DNA of 64,000 bases from Bacteroidia bacterium (GTDB lineage: Bacteria; Bacteroidota; Bacteroidia; J057), in the NCBI GenBank assembly GCA_041391665.1, contig JAWKNO010000002.1, positions 434,001 through 498,000 of the forward strand. The letters run 5' to 3'. A model generated the notes under the pieces. That model was not told the DNA's origin. It saw only the letters and a program-made list of their open reading frames with translations, and did not search any database. Positions within the stretch are counted from its first letter, which is position 1. Each line of letters opens with the position of its first letter. Below, piece by piece: positions 42,535-51,704 of this stretch. A program made the translations under genes and the position numbers.

Positions 42535-43743
42535 TCATAAACTCAAAATTCTTACTTCTACCCGGCGATTTTGCTGCATTTCTGATTCTTTGTAAGTCTC
42601 GGGATACAACATTTGGCTGTCTCCTAAACCTTTGGGGAATAAACGGTTTTTGGCTATACCTTTCTCTGCCAGATAATTACATACTCTCAACGCACGGGCT
42701 CTGGATAGAGTGAAAAAATAATCCTGCCGATTTTTTCTTTCCTCCTCTTCATACCCTGCACTGTTGACATGTCCCTCCACCTGGATTTTCATCTTTGGAT
42801 AGACTCGTAATACCTCCGCCAGATTTTCAATCGAAGGGTATGAAGAAGGTAATAAATCTGGGCTGTTGCCATAAAATAATACCCTATCCAGTGTGAGCAC
42901 CGCTCCCTCCTTTATCGGCACAAGCTCTATGGTTAATGGGTGGTTTTTATTATTTCTGACGATGGGGAAACTCATTTCCCTTTGCTCAGAAAAATACCCT
43001 TCCGCCTCAAAAGTAAGTGTGTATGTTTGATTAAACTCCAGATAGTGTGACAATTGCCAGTTTCCTTCCGTGTTGGAAAAAAGCGTGTAGGCATCTCTAT
43101 CTTCGTTGTTCACCCTGACTCGCGCAACCAAAGGCTCTCCGGTTTCCCGGTCAGCTACTGTACCCCTGATACCTGGCAGGTAAAAGTAACTAAAGACCAT
43201 GTCAAAGCTATCCGTACCTCCATATACATTGTCTATCCAGAAATAGTAGGTCAGCCCTTTTTTTACTGGAAGTAGCGGCGCATAAGAAGGTCCCACGCCT
43301 TGATTGATGTATTTATTCTCTCCGACCACTGACAATCCCGTTTGGCTATTTACCGATAAATCATTTCGGGAAATAATGCTGGTTACTGGAATGGATATAT
43401 CGCTTTGAAGTTCATCGCAAAATTGACCAGTACTATCAACAAATACAATGAGATCATAATCATCCTTTATATTGTGTGGAATGACTTCTAGCCCCAGGTA
43501 GCCTGTAAAAGGGCTTTTGATTTTCCCCCAGAAGGTGTGATGTTCTTCTTTAAACAGTTTGGGGCTTTTCCCTGCAGGAGTTATTTCCTGAACCTCCCCA
43601 TAACCTTGGGGGGCAGGGAAGGAAAATGAGTTTTTAGTAAGGCTGATAGGTATTTCCAATGCAGATTCGCAGTCTCCGGGGTACTGTGCGATCATTTGCG
43701 GTGTGAATACCACAGTGATTAAAAAGAAGTAAGCGATTCTCAT
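42535..43743 (-). CDS. OmpA-family protein with carboxypeptidase-regulatory domain
   Basis: I start at the ATG codon ending at 43743 since it yields a signal peptide (ending MIAQ). The 402-residue product has an N-terminal domain of unknown type (about residues 20-190), then a CarboxypepD_reg-like beta-sandwich (IRGTVADRETGEPLVARV, about 195-270) and a C-terminal OmpA domain (VEGHVNSAGYEEEE, LSRARALRVCNYL and NRRVEVRILSL) that binds peptidoglycan. It tethers the outer membrane to the cell wall. Confidence 0.85.
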   Translation of the reverse strand: MRIAYFFLITVVFTPQMIAQYPGDCESALEIPISLTKNSFSFPAPQGYGEVQEITPAGKSPKLFKEEHHTFWGKIKSPFTGYLGLEVIPHNIKDDYDLIVFVDSTGQFCDELQSDISIPVTSIISRNDLSVNSQTGLSVVGENKYINQGVGPSYAPLLPVKKGLTYYFWIDNVYGGTDSFDMVFSYFYLPGIRGTVADRETGEPLVARVRVNNEDRDAYTLFSNTEGNWQLSHYLEFNQTYTLTFEAEGYFSEQREMSFPIVRNNKNHPLTIELVPIKEGAVLTLDRVLFYGNSPDLLPSSYPSIENLAEVLRVYPKMKIQVEGHVNSAGYEEEERKNRQDYFFTLSRARALRVCNYLAEKGIAKNRLFPKGLGDSQMLYPETYKESEMQQNRRVEVRILSL

Positions 43744-43802
43744 GGTATCGGTTTTACATTTTTTAGCTAATATCCAACCGTATTCTACCACTAAAATACA
43801 CG

Positions 43803-45044
43803 TTATTTCTTTTTCTTTTTTCTTTTAGGCTGATTTTTCGCTTCTTCAGCTTCCTTCATCAGCGCCTTCCAATTATTATTCCCAGAATCTTTGGTGAGCT
43901 CGATGGTATCGGTGTACTCATCGTGTGCGATGTCCAGTACTTCGACTTCCTTGCCAATATAAGTTTCGATCGCTGTCAGTAATTCATTTTCCTCCGGACT
44001 GCAAAACGAAATGGCATTGCCTCTCCTGGTTCCCCGACCTGTGCGCCCCACGCGGTGTACGTAGTTTTCCGGCAATTCGGGCAGGTCGTAGTTGATTACA
44101 TAGTCCACATCTGCTATGTCTATTCCCCTTGCACTTACATCAGTAGCAATCATGATCTTGACACCGCCCTTTCTAAACTGAGTCATCACTTTTGCGCGAT
44201 CGTGCTGATCTTTGTCGCTGTGAATGGTTTGGCTCTCTATTTCCACTCGTTCCATGGCCTTCGCTACCCGCTCTGCCCGTACTTTGGTTCGCACAAATAC
44301 GAGAAATTTCTTATCCGGATGTTCATTGATCAGCCTTTCGAGGAAAAATCTTTTGTCCTCCATGGCTACAAATATGACTGCATGATCTATGTTTTTTGCT
44401 ACAGGATCTTTGGGCGAAATCTGAATACGAATGGGTTTCTGAACGAGGGAGTATGCGAGTTTTTTGATTTTCTCATCAATAGTCGCTGAGAAAAATAAGG
44501 TCTGCCGCTTCAAAGGTAAAAATTTGATCAGATCTTCGATATCTTTATAAAATCCCAGCGCTAGCATATGGTCGGCCTCATCCAAAATCAAAATTTCCAC
44601 CATATTCAACCGCAGATGCCCCTGACTCACAAGATCAAATAATCGCCCCGGTGTCGCAATCAGAATATCGAGTCCTTTTTCGAGTCGGGCTATCTGTGGG
44701 TTTTGCTCTACCCCGCCAAATATACCGAAGGTTTGCACCTTGGTATGTTTGCCGATTTGCTGGAAAACGCCGTTGATCTGGATCGCCAGTTCGTGGGTGG
44801 GTACCATCACCACACACCGAATGCCCGTGGCGCGCTTTGAGCGTTTTCTCCGATGAAGAATATTGATCACGGGAATGGCAAATGCCGCAGTTTTGCCTGT
44901 CCCTGTTTGAGCAATTGCCAATACATCCTCCCCTTCAAGGATCGGACGAATCGCTTTATATTGAATATCGGTGGGCCGGTTAAATCCCAGTGTCTGCAGG
45001 CTCCTGCTCAATTCCGGTTCAAGGCCAAACTCTTCAAACTTCAT
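43803..45044 (-). CDS. DEAD-box RNA helicase, RhlE-like
   Basis: The 413-residue helicase has all core motifs in order: AQTGTGKT (motif I), PTHELAIQ (Ia), GG and TPGR, DEAD (II), SAT (III), then in the second RecA domain VFVRTK (IV), TDVSARGID (V) and HRVGRTGR (VI). A basic tail with KRKKKKK ends the protein. It unwinds RNA in ribosome assembly or mRNA decay. RhlE-type naming is based on overall length and the basic tail. It is a housekeeping gene between envelope genes. Confidence 0.93.
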   Translation of the reverse strand: MKFEEFGLEPELSRSLQTLGFNRPTDIQYKAIRPILEGEDVLAIAQTGTGKTAAFAIPVINILHRRKRSKRATGIRCVVMVPTHELAIQINGVFQQIGKHTKVQTFGIFGGVEQNPQIARLEKGLDILIATPGRLFDLVSQGHLRLNMVEILILDEADHMLALGFYKDIEDLIKFLPLKRQTLFFSATIDEKIKKLAYSLVQKPIRIQISPKDPVAKNIDHAVIFVAMEDKRFFLERLINEHPDKKFLVFVRTKVRAERVAKAMERVEIESQTIHSDKDQHDRAKVMTQFRKGGVKIMIATDVSARGIDIADVDYVINYDLPELPENYVHRVGRTGRGTRRGNAISFCSPEENELLTAIETYIGKEVEVLDIAHDEYTDTIELTKDSGNNNWKALMKEAEEAKNQPKRKKKKK

Positions 45045-45173
45045 GCAGCAAATTTAATACAAAGTTGCCACATTTTAATGCCACTATTCCTTATGCGGGT
45101 TCTGTGTTGGTAATTCGTCCTGCGAAAAAGAAATAGGGCAGAAGTATCGTATCTTCGTATCAATATTTGTCAT

Positions 45174-45641
45174 ATGTCAGTAATACAAAATCATTTCACT
45201 GATTTGGTAGCGTTAAAAACGCATATCCATACTGTGGGAAAAGGGTCGTTAATGGTTGCCTACCGCAACATGGATGATTATGATGGGATGGTATTAGGTA
45301 TCGCTATCATTTTTGATGCACCTAAAGGGAAATATGAGCTGGATTTGCAGTGGATTTCTTTTGGACTCGATTTGTATGGGGAAAATTTGCTGGAAAACTA
45401 TTTATATCAATTCGACAGCCTTGAAAATCTGCTGGACTATTTGCACACAAAGTATGCGATGGCAATTACAGATATTCCTGTAAAATATAATATTGATCCC
45501 GATGCATATCCCAATCCCTTCAAAGATGAAGCAAAGAACCCCCTTTTTGAAGCTGCCTGGCAACGGTTTCAACAAGACTTTAAAGCTGGGGATTTCTTAG
45601 ATCGTTCTTTAAACCTTGTCTATTCTTCAGATGATTGGTAA
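45174..45641 (+). CDS. Hypothetical cytoplasmic protein
   Basis: The 155-residue protein starts with ATG, has no signal peptide or membrane segment, and is acidic (ENLLENYLYQFDSLENLLDYL). I do not recognise its family. It lies between the helicase gene (130 bp, divergent) and the GH13 gene (78 bp downstream). Gene-like composition and position suggest it is real. Confidence 0.6.
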   Translation: MSVIQNHFTDLVALKTHIHTVGKGSLMVAYRNMDDYDGMVLGIAIIFDAPKGKYELDLQWISFGLDLYGENLLENYLYQFDSLENLLDYLHTKYAMAITDIPVKYNIDPDAYPNPFKDEAKNPLFEAAWQRFQQDFKAGDFLDRSLNLVYSSDDW

Positions 45642-45719
45642 AAAAATATGGGTACACTTGAAGTTTAATGGTTCCCGTTTATTTGGTTATTTTCCTGTTT
45701 CTCAAAGAATCTGCTCTCT

Positions 45720-47111
45720 ATGAATATTTTATTTCGGTTTTTGATTATCTGCCTGGTTGTGTTTGCTGGTTGTGAAAAAGATCCTTCGCCTGTCCCGCCA
45801 AAACCTGAAGCGACTACTCCTGATCCGGATCCGGTAGCTTTTGCTGCGCCATTTGCGGGTGTTCCGGAAACCAAAGATGTCGCGATATATGAAGTCAATA
45901 TGCGGGCTTTTAGTCCGGAAGGCACTTTCAAAGGGGTGCAGGCACGGCTTGATTCTATAAAAGCGCTGGGCATCAACGTCCTGTGGTTAATGCCTGTTCA
46001 CCCCATAGGTGTGCTCAAAAATGCCGGACAATTGGGTTCTCCTTATTCGGTAAAAGATTACAGCGCAGTCAATCCTGAGTATGGTACTTTGGAAGACCTT
46101 CAAAACCTGGTGGCAGAGGCGCACAACCGAAACATGGCGGTCATTATAGATTGGGTGGCAAACCATACCGCATGGGACAACCCCTGGATATCCGCGCATC
46201 CGGACTGGTACACCAAAGATGGTGCTGGCAATATTATTATTCCTGCGGGTACAAACTGGGCGGATGTCGCTGATTTGAATTTTGACAATGCTACCATGCG
46301 ACAATTTATGATTAGTGCGATGAAGTTTTGGGTGTTGAAAGCCAATATAGACGGCTTCAGGTGTGATTATGCAGATGGGGTGCCTGTGGATTTTTGGAAA
46401 CAGGCTATTGATTCTCTCAAAACATTGCCAGGCCGAAAATATATCCTGCTTGCTGAGGGGGCATCAGGTTCGTTGTTTTCTGCTGGTTTTTCCATGAATT
46501 ACAGTTGGGATTTTTACGGACAAACGCTCAACGTCTATAAAAACAATCTGGCTACTTCTAATTTGGTCAACACGCACAATTCTGAATATAGCGCTATACC
46601 TGCCGGCAGCCATAAGTTGCGTTTTATCACTAATCACGACGAATCTGCCTGGAATGATTCGCCGGTCAATTTATTTCGTGGGCAGTCAGGCGCTTTAAGT
46701 GCTTTTGTTCTGACCGCTTACATGGGAGGAGTGCCTTTGTTGTACAACGGACAGGAGGTCGGTCGGTCTGATAAAACGCCCTTCTTTAGCAAAAGCCCTA
46801 TCAACTGGCAGCTAAACCCGGAAGTTTTCGCTGAATACAAGCGCCTCATGGCTTTCAGACAGTCCAGTCAGGCGATAAAAGAAGGGGGGCTTCAACTGGT
46901 AAATGATGGCGCCCATGTTGTTGCTTTCAAACGAGTTTTCCAGACAGAGGAAGTGCTCGTATTCGTCAATACCCAAAACAGTGTGTCCAATTATTCTCTT
47001 CCGCCATTTTTGAAGAATACAGACTGGATAAATGCGCTGGATCAAACGCCTGTTAAGTTGTCAGTTTCGGTATCGCTTCAGCCTTATCAATATTTGATAT
47101 TGAGGAAGTAA
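45720..47111 (+). CDS. GH13 alpha-amylase-family lipoprotein
   Basis: The 463-residue protein has a lipobox at VFAGC (Cys18) followed by a Pro-rich linker. The catalytic TIM barrel shows the four GH13 regions: DWVANHT at about residues 144-150, GFRCDYADG with nucleophile Asp216, LLAEG with acid/base Glu246, and FITNHDES with His306 and Asp307. It hydrolyses or transfers alpha-glucosidic bonds at the cell surface, producing malto-oligosaccharides for uptake. It is convergent with the FecA-like receptor (27 bp). Confidence 0.93.
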   Translation: MNILFRFLIICLVVFAGCEKDPSPVPPKPEATTPDPDPVAFAAPFAGVPETKDVAIYEVNMRAFSPEGTFKGVQARLDSIKALGINVLWLMPVHPIGVLKNAGQLGSPYSVKDYSAVNPEYGTLEDLQNLVAEAHNRNMAVIIDWVANHTAWDNPWISAHPDWYTKDGAGNIIIPAGTNWADVADLNFDNATMRQFMISAMKFWVLKANIDGFRCDYADGVPVDFWKQAIDSLKTLPGRKYILLAEGASGSLFSAGFSMNYSWDFYGQTLNVYKNNLATSNLVNTHNSEYSAIPAGSHKLRFITNHDESAWNDSPVNLFRGQSGALSAFVLTAYMGGVPLLYNGQEVGRSDKTPFFSKSPINWQLNPEVFAEYKRLMAFRQSSQAIKEGGLQLVNDGAHVVAFKRVFQTEEVLVFVNTQNSVSNYSLPPFLKNTDWINALDQTPVKLSVSVSLQPYQYLILRK

Positions 47112-47138
47112 AAGGCTTCAACAGCGGAACTATGACAC

Positions 47139-49322
47139 CTATACTTTTATAATTACTGTTGCAGAAAAAGTCCTCCCATCCGAATTCCAGATTCCGGGTC
47201 CGGGGTAAAATTGTGGCCTTTTTGTGAAGTATTGCTGATTGAAAATATTATTACCATTGAGTTTGATGCTGACATTTTTGGTGAGTATCCACGATAAGTT
47301 GAGATCAAACAAATGGTAAGCCGGTACAATGCCTGTCGATCCACTTGCTGATGGGGTTATGGTATTCAGGGCATCCGCAAAACTTTGGGCAGTGTAGCTA
47401 TACAATCCGGTCAAACTGAAAGCGCCATATTCACAAGTAAATCCATTTCTCGATATCCATTCTGGTACACTTTCTACTTTGTTTCCACTTATCGGTATAT
47501 TCTCACTGCCTGAACGTACAAATGCTCCTTTATATCTTGCATCCATCCATGCGGTTGATGTAAAGATTGTTAGTCGGGTTTTGCTGTTGATTGGAAAAAT
47601 GCCTTGTACAAACATTTCCAGTCCATGGGTTTGGGAGTTGCCGATATTGGTTCGGAAAATGGTGAGGTTGCCCGCAGAATCAGTTTTTGCCAGCGTTCCG
47701 ATTCGGTTGTTGTACAATAGTCTGAAGGCGGTTATATCCCAGGAAAGAAATTTCCATGAACCCCTGAAACCTGCTTCCATATTATAGCCATAGGCATCCT
47801 TCAGATTTTTATCGGTAAACTCATAGATGGAAGAGGGTACAATATCCTTAAAAATCACCGGTCGGTATGCCTGCGACCAGCCTGCATAAAAATTGATCTT
47901 TTCGGTTATATCGTATTCCGCATTCACACCCAAAAGCGGGAAGGCATGTTTAATGGTATTGGGCAAATCTCTTTCGGGATAATATATGGTGGTCCCTGAC
48001 ATTACGCTTTGGCCCATTTCCATCCTTGCGCCCGTATTGAATGAAAATCCTTTAAATAATACCCAGCGGTTTTCTGCAAATACTGCCAGATTGGAAGTTT
48101 TGAAATGCAGATCCCTGCCCCAACCGGGAGCCGAAAGGTTAAGGTCAAAGTCGCTTCCTGTAGTTCCTTTGCCCTGTTGTCTCCGATGTAGGTCATTGTT
48201 CATATATTGAACGCCTGAGGACAAAGAACTGACTTTGCCAAGTAGGTGGTACGAATGTAAAAGGCGAAGTTCGGAGGTGTAGCTGTGGTAGTTATCTATG
48301 TCCACCTGGCGTGGATTGTATTGCTGTGTGGCTGTTACGATAGAATCTTCGATAGTTGCAGGTTTGTCAAACATGACACTGTTTCTTGCTCCCAATACCG
48401 CGGAAGTTTTCAGAACCAGCTGTGTCGTAGGTTTGATTTTCCAGTCGAGAGAAAATGACGGGATATGAATATTGGGGTTATAATAATTGCGGGAACGGGT
48501 AGAAGATTGCGGGTCTGCATAAAACATGCTATCTGTAAGCGGCCCAGCCAGATGGATCAGGTAGTTGGAATGTGTCCACTCCAGTTTGAGCTGCAAATCT
48601 TTTGTGGGATTGTAAAAAAGAGACACATTGGCTGCTTCATATTTTGAATCGCTGTTTTTTCGATAGCCATCGTTGCGTTTGCGGTTTGCCCATATATAGT
48701 AGCTGAATTTTTTGATAGTTCCTGATACAGAATTATAACTACTCACCAGCCCGTATGATCCGACGGTATTGATGGATTCAAAAGCCATATTCTGCGCAGA
48801 AGGCCTTTTGCTGATATAGTTCAACATCCCGCCAAACTGTGCCCCGTATTGTAGCGAACCCGTTCCTCTTACCAATTCAATTTTCGCTACCGCTTCCATT
48901 GGGATATTGTAATGACTGGCAGGGTATCCATACATGTCGGTATTGGTGAGTATTCCGTCTTTGCGGATATTAAACTCCCATCCTCTGTGCGGATCCAGCC
49001 CTCGGGTAGAAATATTAACCTGATTGCCGGTACCGTCCATATCATAGATGAATACGCCCGGGATTTTTGAAAAAATTTGCCTTCCATATTTCTCTGCCAA
49101 CGCGACATCTTTTCCAAGGAGATTGGTTACCTCATTTTTTTTGCCGGAAAAAATAAATGTATGCCCGATGGGTTCGAGGCGTGAGATATCAGGCAAATGG
49201 CCACTTCCTTCCACAACTACAGAATCGAGGGTTATGGTTTTGGTCGGATGGGTATTTGTCTGGGCAAATGTGGTGGAGAATAATAGAATCCAGAATGCGG
49301 AGATTGTGTAAAATTTTTTCAT
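47139..49322 (-). CDS. FecA-like TonB-dependent receptor
   Basis: The 727-residue protein has a signal peptide ending TTFAQ. Its plug is close to ferric-dicitrate (FecA) receptors: NISTRGLDPHRGWEFNIRKDG, TNTDMYGYPASHY and the ELVRGTGSLQYGAQFGGMLNYISK box. The long barrel ends FSATVIIKV. No FecR/FecI pair or carboxypeptidase-type N-terminus is present. Iron-chelate import is the likely role. It follows the FAAL-ACP gene by 88 bp on the same strand. Confidence 0.9.
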   Translation of the reverse strand: MKKFYTISAFWILLFSTTFAQTNTHPTKTITLDSVVVEGSGHLPDISRLEPIGHTFIFSGKKNEVTNLLGKDVALAEKYGRQIFSKIPGVFIYDMDGTGNQVNISTRGLDPHRGWEFNIRKDGILTNTDMYGYPASHYNIPMEAVAKIELVRGTGSLQYGAQFGGMLNYISKRPSAQNMAFESINTVGSYGLVSSYNSVSGTIKKFSYYIWANRKRNDGYRKNSDSKYEAANVSLFYNPTKDLQLKLEWTHSNYLIHLAGPLTDSMFYADPQSSTRSRNYYNPNIHIPSFSLDWKIKPTTQLVLKTSAVLGARNSVMFDKPATIEDSIVTATQQYNPRQVDIDNYHSYTSELRLLHSYHLLGKVSSLSSGVQYMNNDLHRRQQGKGTTGSDFDLNLSAPGWGRDLHFKTSNLAVFAENRWVLFKGFSFNTGARMEMGQSVMSGTTIYYPERDLPNTIKHAFPLLGVNAEYDITEKINFYAGWSQAYRPVIFKDIVPSSIYEFTDKNLKDAYGYNMEAGFRGSWKFLSWDITAFRLLYNNRIGTLAKTDSAGNLTIFRTNIGNSQTHGLEMFVQGIFPINSKTRLTIFTSTAWMDARYKGAFVRSGSENIPISGNKVESVPEWISRNGFTCEYGAFSLTGLYSYTAQSFADALNTITPSASGSTGIVPAYHLFDLNLSWILTKNVSIKLNGNNIFNQQYFTKRPQFYPGPGIWNSDGRTFSATVIIKV

Positions 49323-49356
49323 CCAGTCAGAGTTAAAAACAGACTGGACAAACTTA
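49323..49356 (-). promoter_or_regulatory. Promoter and hairpin abutting the FecA-like start codon
   Basis: On the minus strand TAAGTTTG (49356-49349), a TAnnTTTG -7 element, lies 26 nt before the start codon. Between it and the ATG an inverted repeat, CCAGTC (49347-49342) and GACTGG (49328-49323), ends exactly at the ATG and would fold the ribosome-binding region into a stem. No -33 element at the right distance was found. Confidence 0.4.
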
Positions 49357-49410
49357 GGGTTGTATATAAAGGGTTTGGGTTAATGAAAACCTAAAACAGT
49401 TAACAAAAGG

Positions 49411-51489
49411 TTAATAGGATTTACTTTTACGCTCAGCCAGCAACATTTCCCCTCTTTTGCTGATCTCTTCTATCGTAGGCTCATTGATCAGAAAATCCAT
49501 TACCGGCCATTTGAAACCAACAAACTGGGATATTTCCTCTTCAAACTCAGCGGTTCCCATTGAGTCCAGTCCATATGCTTGCATAGATTCCTGAGGATCG
49601 ATTTTGGCTGCTGGTACGCGGAGTTTTTTACTCATCCATGTGATGATCCAAGCCTGGATACCTGAAGCATCCAATACCGGAGTTGGGGTGGGGGAGATTT
49701 CTGTAGCTTCCGTATTTTCTTCCGTGAGATCGCTGATCCATTCCGCTTCGATAGATAATTCCTTTAGTAGATAAGCTTCTTTACAAGCTTTCCGCCTGAT
49801 TTTTCCACTGGAGGTTTTGGGTATACTGCGTCTTTTAAGCAGGGTAATCGCGTACACCTGCAATTCATGCCGGATCGCAATTTCACTTTTTATCGCGCCA
49901 AATATTGATTCGGAGGAATGGGTTTTTAACGTATTGGGTTCTATTTCTGCGGCAATTACGAGGCGTTCTTCCCCGGACACTTCTATTGAAAAGGCTGCAC
50001 ATCCTCCGGGTTTTAATGCTTCATGACTTTGTCCTGTCGTATGTTCGATATCCTGCGGATAGTGATTTTTCCCTCTGATGATCATCAGATCTTTTAATCT
50101 GCCGGTGATATACAACTCATTGTCGTAGATGAACCCCAGGTCACCGGTCCGGAGAAATGGCCCTTCTCCGGTGGTTTTGATAAACGCATGGAAGGTTTTT
50201 TCCGTGGCTTCGGGATTGTTCCAATAGCCCGCAGCTACACTTTCGCCTTTTACCCATATTTCTCCTACCTGACGATCCTTGCAAATTTCCATCGTTTCCG
50301 GATGGACAATCTGTACGGTTTGACCGCCCCAGGTATGTCCGCAGCCTACAACTGAAATGGCGTGTGGTGTTTGCGCTTCCACAGGTTTGATTTCATTGTT
50401 ACCTAATGCAGTGGGGTCGAGATGCAGCATGGCCGGCAGCTTGCCTTCATCGCCTCCTGAGATCAGGAGGGTGGTTTCTGCCATTCCATAGCAGGGATAA
50501 AAAACCTCTTCCCTGAACCCCGCCGGGGCAAACATTTTTGAAAACCGTCTGATCGTATCGGCTCTGACGGGTTCGGCTCCTGTAAATGCTACATTCCAGC
50601 TACTTAAATCCAATGCTGCAATTTCTTCCGGAGTAGTTTTTGCCATGAGTAATTCATAGGAGAAATTGGGCCCGCCACTGGAGGTTGCCTTAAAGCGGTC
50701 GATGGCCTGTAACCACCTGACTGGTTTTTGGAGGAAAGATAGGGGAGACATTATATAGATAGGCTGCCCTACAAAAATGGGTTGAATGATATTTCCAATC
50801 AACCCCATATCGTGATATAATGGTAGCCAGCCAACACCGATCATTTCGCCTTCCTGATGGCGAAAAGCTTCACTGATCATGCGTTCATTGTGCAGCAGGT
50901 TTTGATGGGTGACACATACCCCTTTGGGATTACCGGTTGAGCCGGAAGTGTATTGCAAAAAAGCGAGAGACTGCCCGGTAATTGCTGGCGTATGCCATTG
51001 AGTACTTTCCTTGTTTTCGATTTGGTCTGTTGCAATCCAGGCTTCGGGGTTTCCGGCAACCAACTCTGGCATAAACAGGCCGATTGCCTTCATGATTTCC
51101 TGATTGGTAAGAAATGCTTTGGCCCCGGAGTCTTTTACAATTGCCAGTACCCGGTCAATCTGTTTGCCCATTTGCGGGGGATATACGGGTACCGCAATCA
51201 CACCCGCGTAAAGACAACCAAAAAATGCGGCTATATAGTCCAGCCCCGAGGGATATAACAGAATGGCCCGCTCACCGGAAAGCCCCAATGCCTGTAGCCT
51301 TGCCGCAATCGCACGTGCGCGAAGATCCAGCTGGTCATAGGTGAATTCGTGTGTGGGTAATTCCCCTTTTTCGAGAAAGGCGCATGCCAGTTTATGGCTG
51401 TTGGATTCCGCTCTGGAAGTCAATAGATCTACCAGTGTGTGGATATGGGTTGGCAAAGGTGAAACTCCGGATAGGTTGTTGTGAAACAT
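49411..51489 (-). CDS. Fatty-acyl-AMP ligase fused to acyl carrier protein
   Basis: The ATG codon ending at 51489 gives 692 residues; a TTG lies 21 bp upstream. The N-terminal about 570 residues are an acyl-adenylate-forming domain of FAAL type: LQYTSGSTGNPKGV (phosphate loop), YGMAETTLL, LRTGDLGF, GRLKDLMIIRGKN, and the C-terminal SSGKIRRKA lysine loop. The last 80 residues are an acyl carrier protein with the phosphopantetheine site YGLDSMG, Ser643. The enzyme would activate a fatty acid as acyl-AMP and load it on its own carrier domain. No polyketide or peptide synthase follows in the window; the next gene is the FecA-like receptor. Confidence 0.9.
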   Translation of the reverse strand: MFHNNLSGVSPLPTHIHTLVDLLTSRAESNSHKLACAFLEKGELPTHEFTYDQLDLRARAIAARLQALGLSGERAILLYPSGLDYIAAFFGCLYAGVIAVPVYPPQMGKQIDRVLAIVKDSGAKAFLTNQEIMKAIGLFMPELVAGNPEAWIATDQIENKESTQWHTPAITGQSLAFLQYTSGSTGNPKGVCVTHQNLLHNERMISEAFRHQEGEMIGVGWLPLYHDMGLIGNIIQPIFVGQPIYIMSPLSFLQKPVRWLQAIDRFKATSSGGPNFSYELLMAKTTPEEIAALDLSSWNVAFTGAEPVRADTIRRFSKMFAPAGFREEVFYPCYGMAETTLLISGGDEGKLPAMLHLDPTALGNNEIKPVEAQTPHAISVVGCGHTWGGQTVQIVHPETMEICKDRQVGEIWVKGESVAAGYWNNPEATEKTFHAFIKTTGEGPFLRTGDLGFIYDNELYITGRLKDLMIIRGKNHYPQDIEHTTGQSHEALKPGGCAAFSIEVSGEERLVIAAEIEPNTLKTHSSESIFGAIKSEIAIRHELQVYAITLLKRRSIPKTSSGKIRRKACKEAYLLKELSIEAEWISDLTEENTEATEISPTPTPVLDASGIQAWIITWMSKKLRVPAAKIDPQESMQAYGLDSMGTAEFEEEISQFVGFKWPVMDFLINEPTIEEISKRGEMLLAERKSKSY

Positions 51490-51704
51490 AGCAGGTTGAA
51501 TTGATTTCAAGTTCAGGATTGAGGGGGAGAAAAAAAAGCCTGATTGACTGATATGCCTAACAATCTGTACTTGCTGCAGATTTTCAGCTCTTTTCGGTAA
51601 GGTAAAAAAAGAATTAAAACAACTATTCCATTACATGTATTTTTTAATAATCGAATCAATATATACATTTATACCTCGAAAGCATTTAATCAGAAGAGAT
51701 CATT

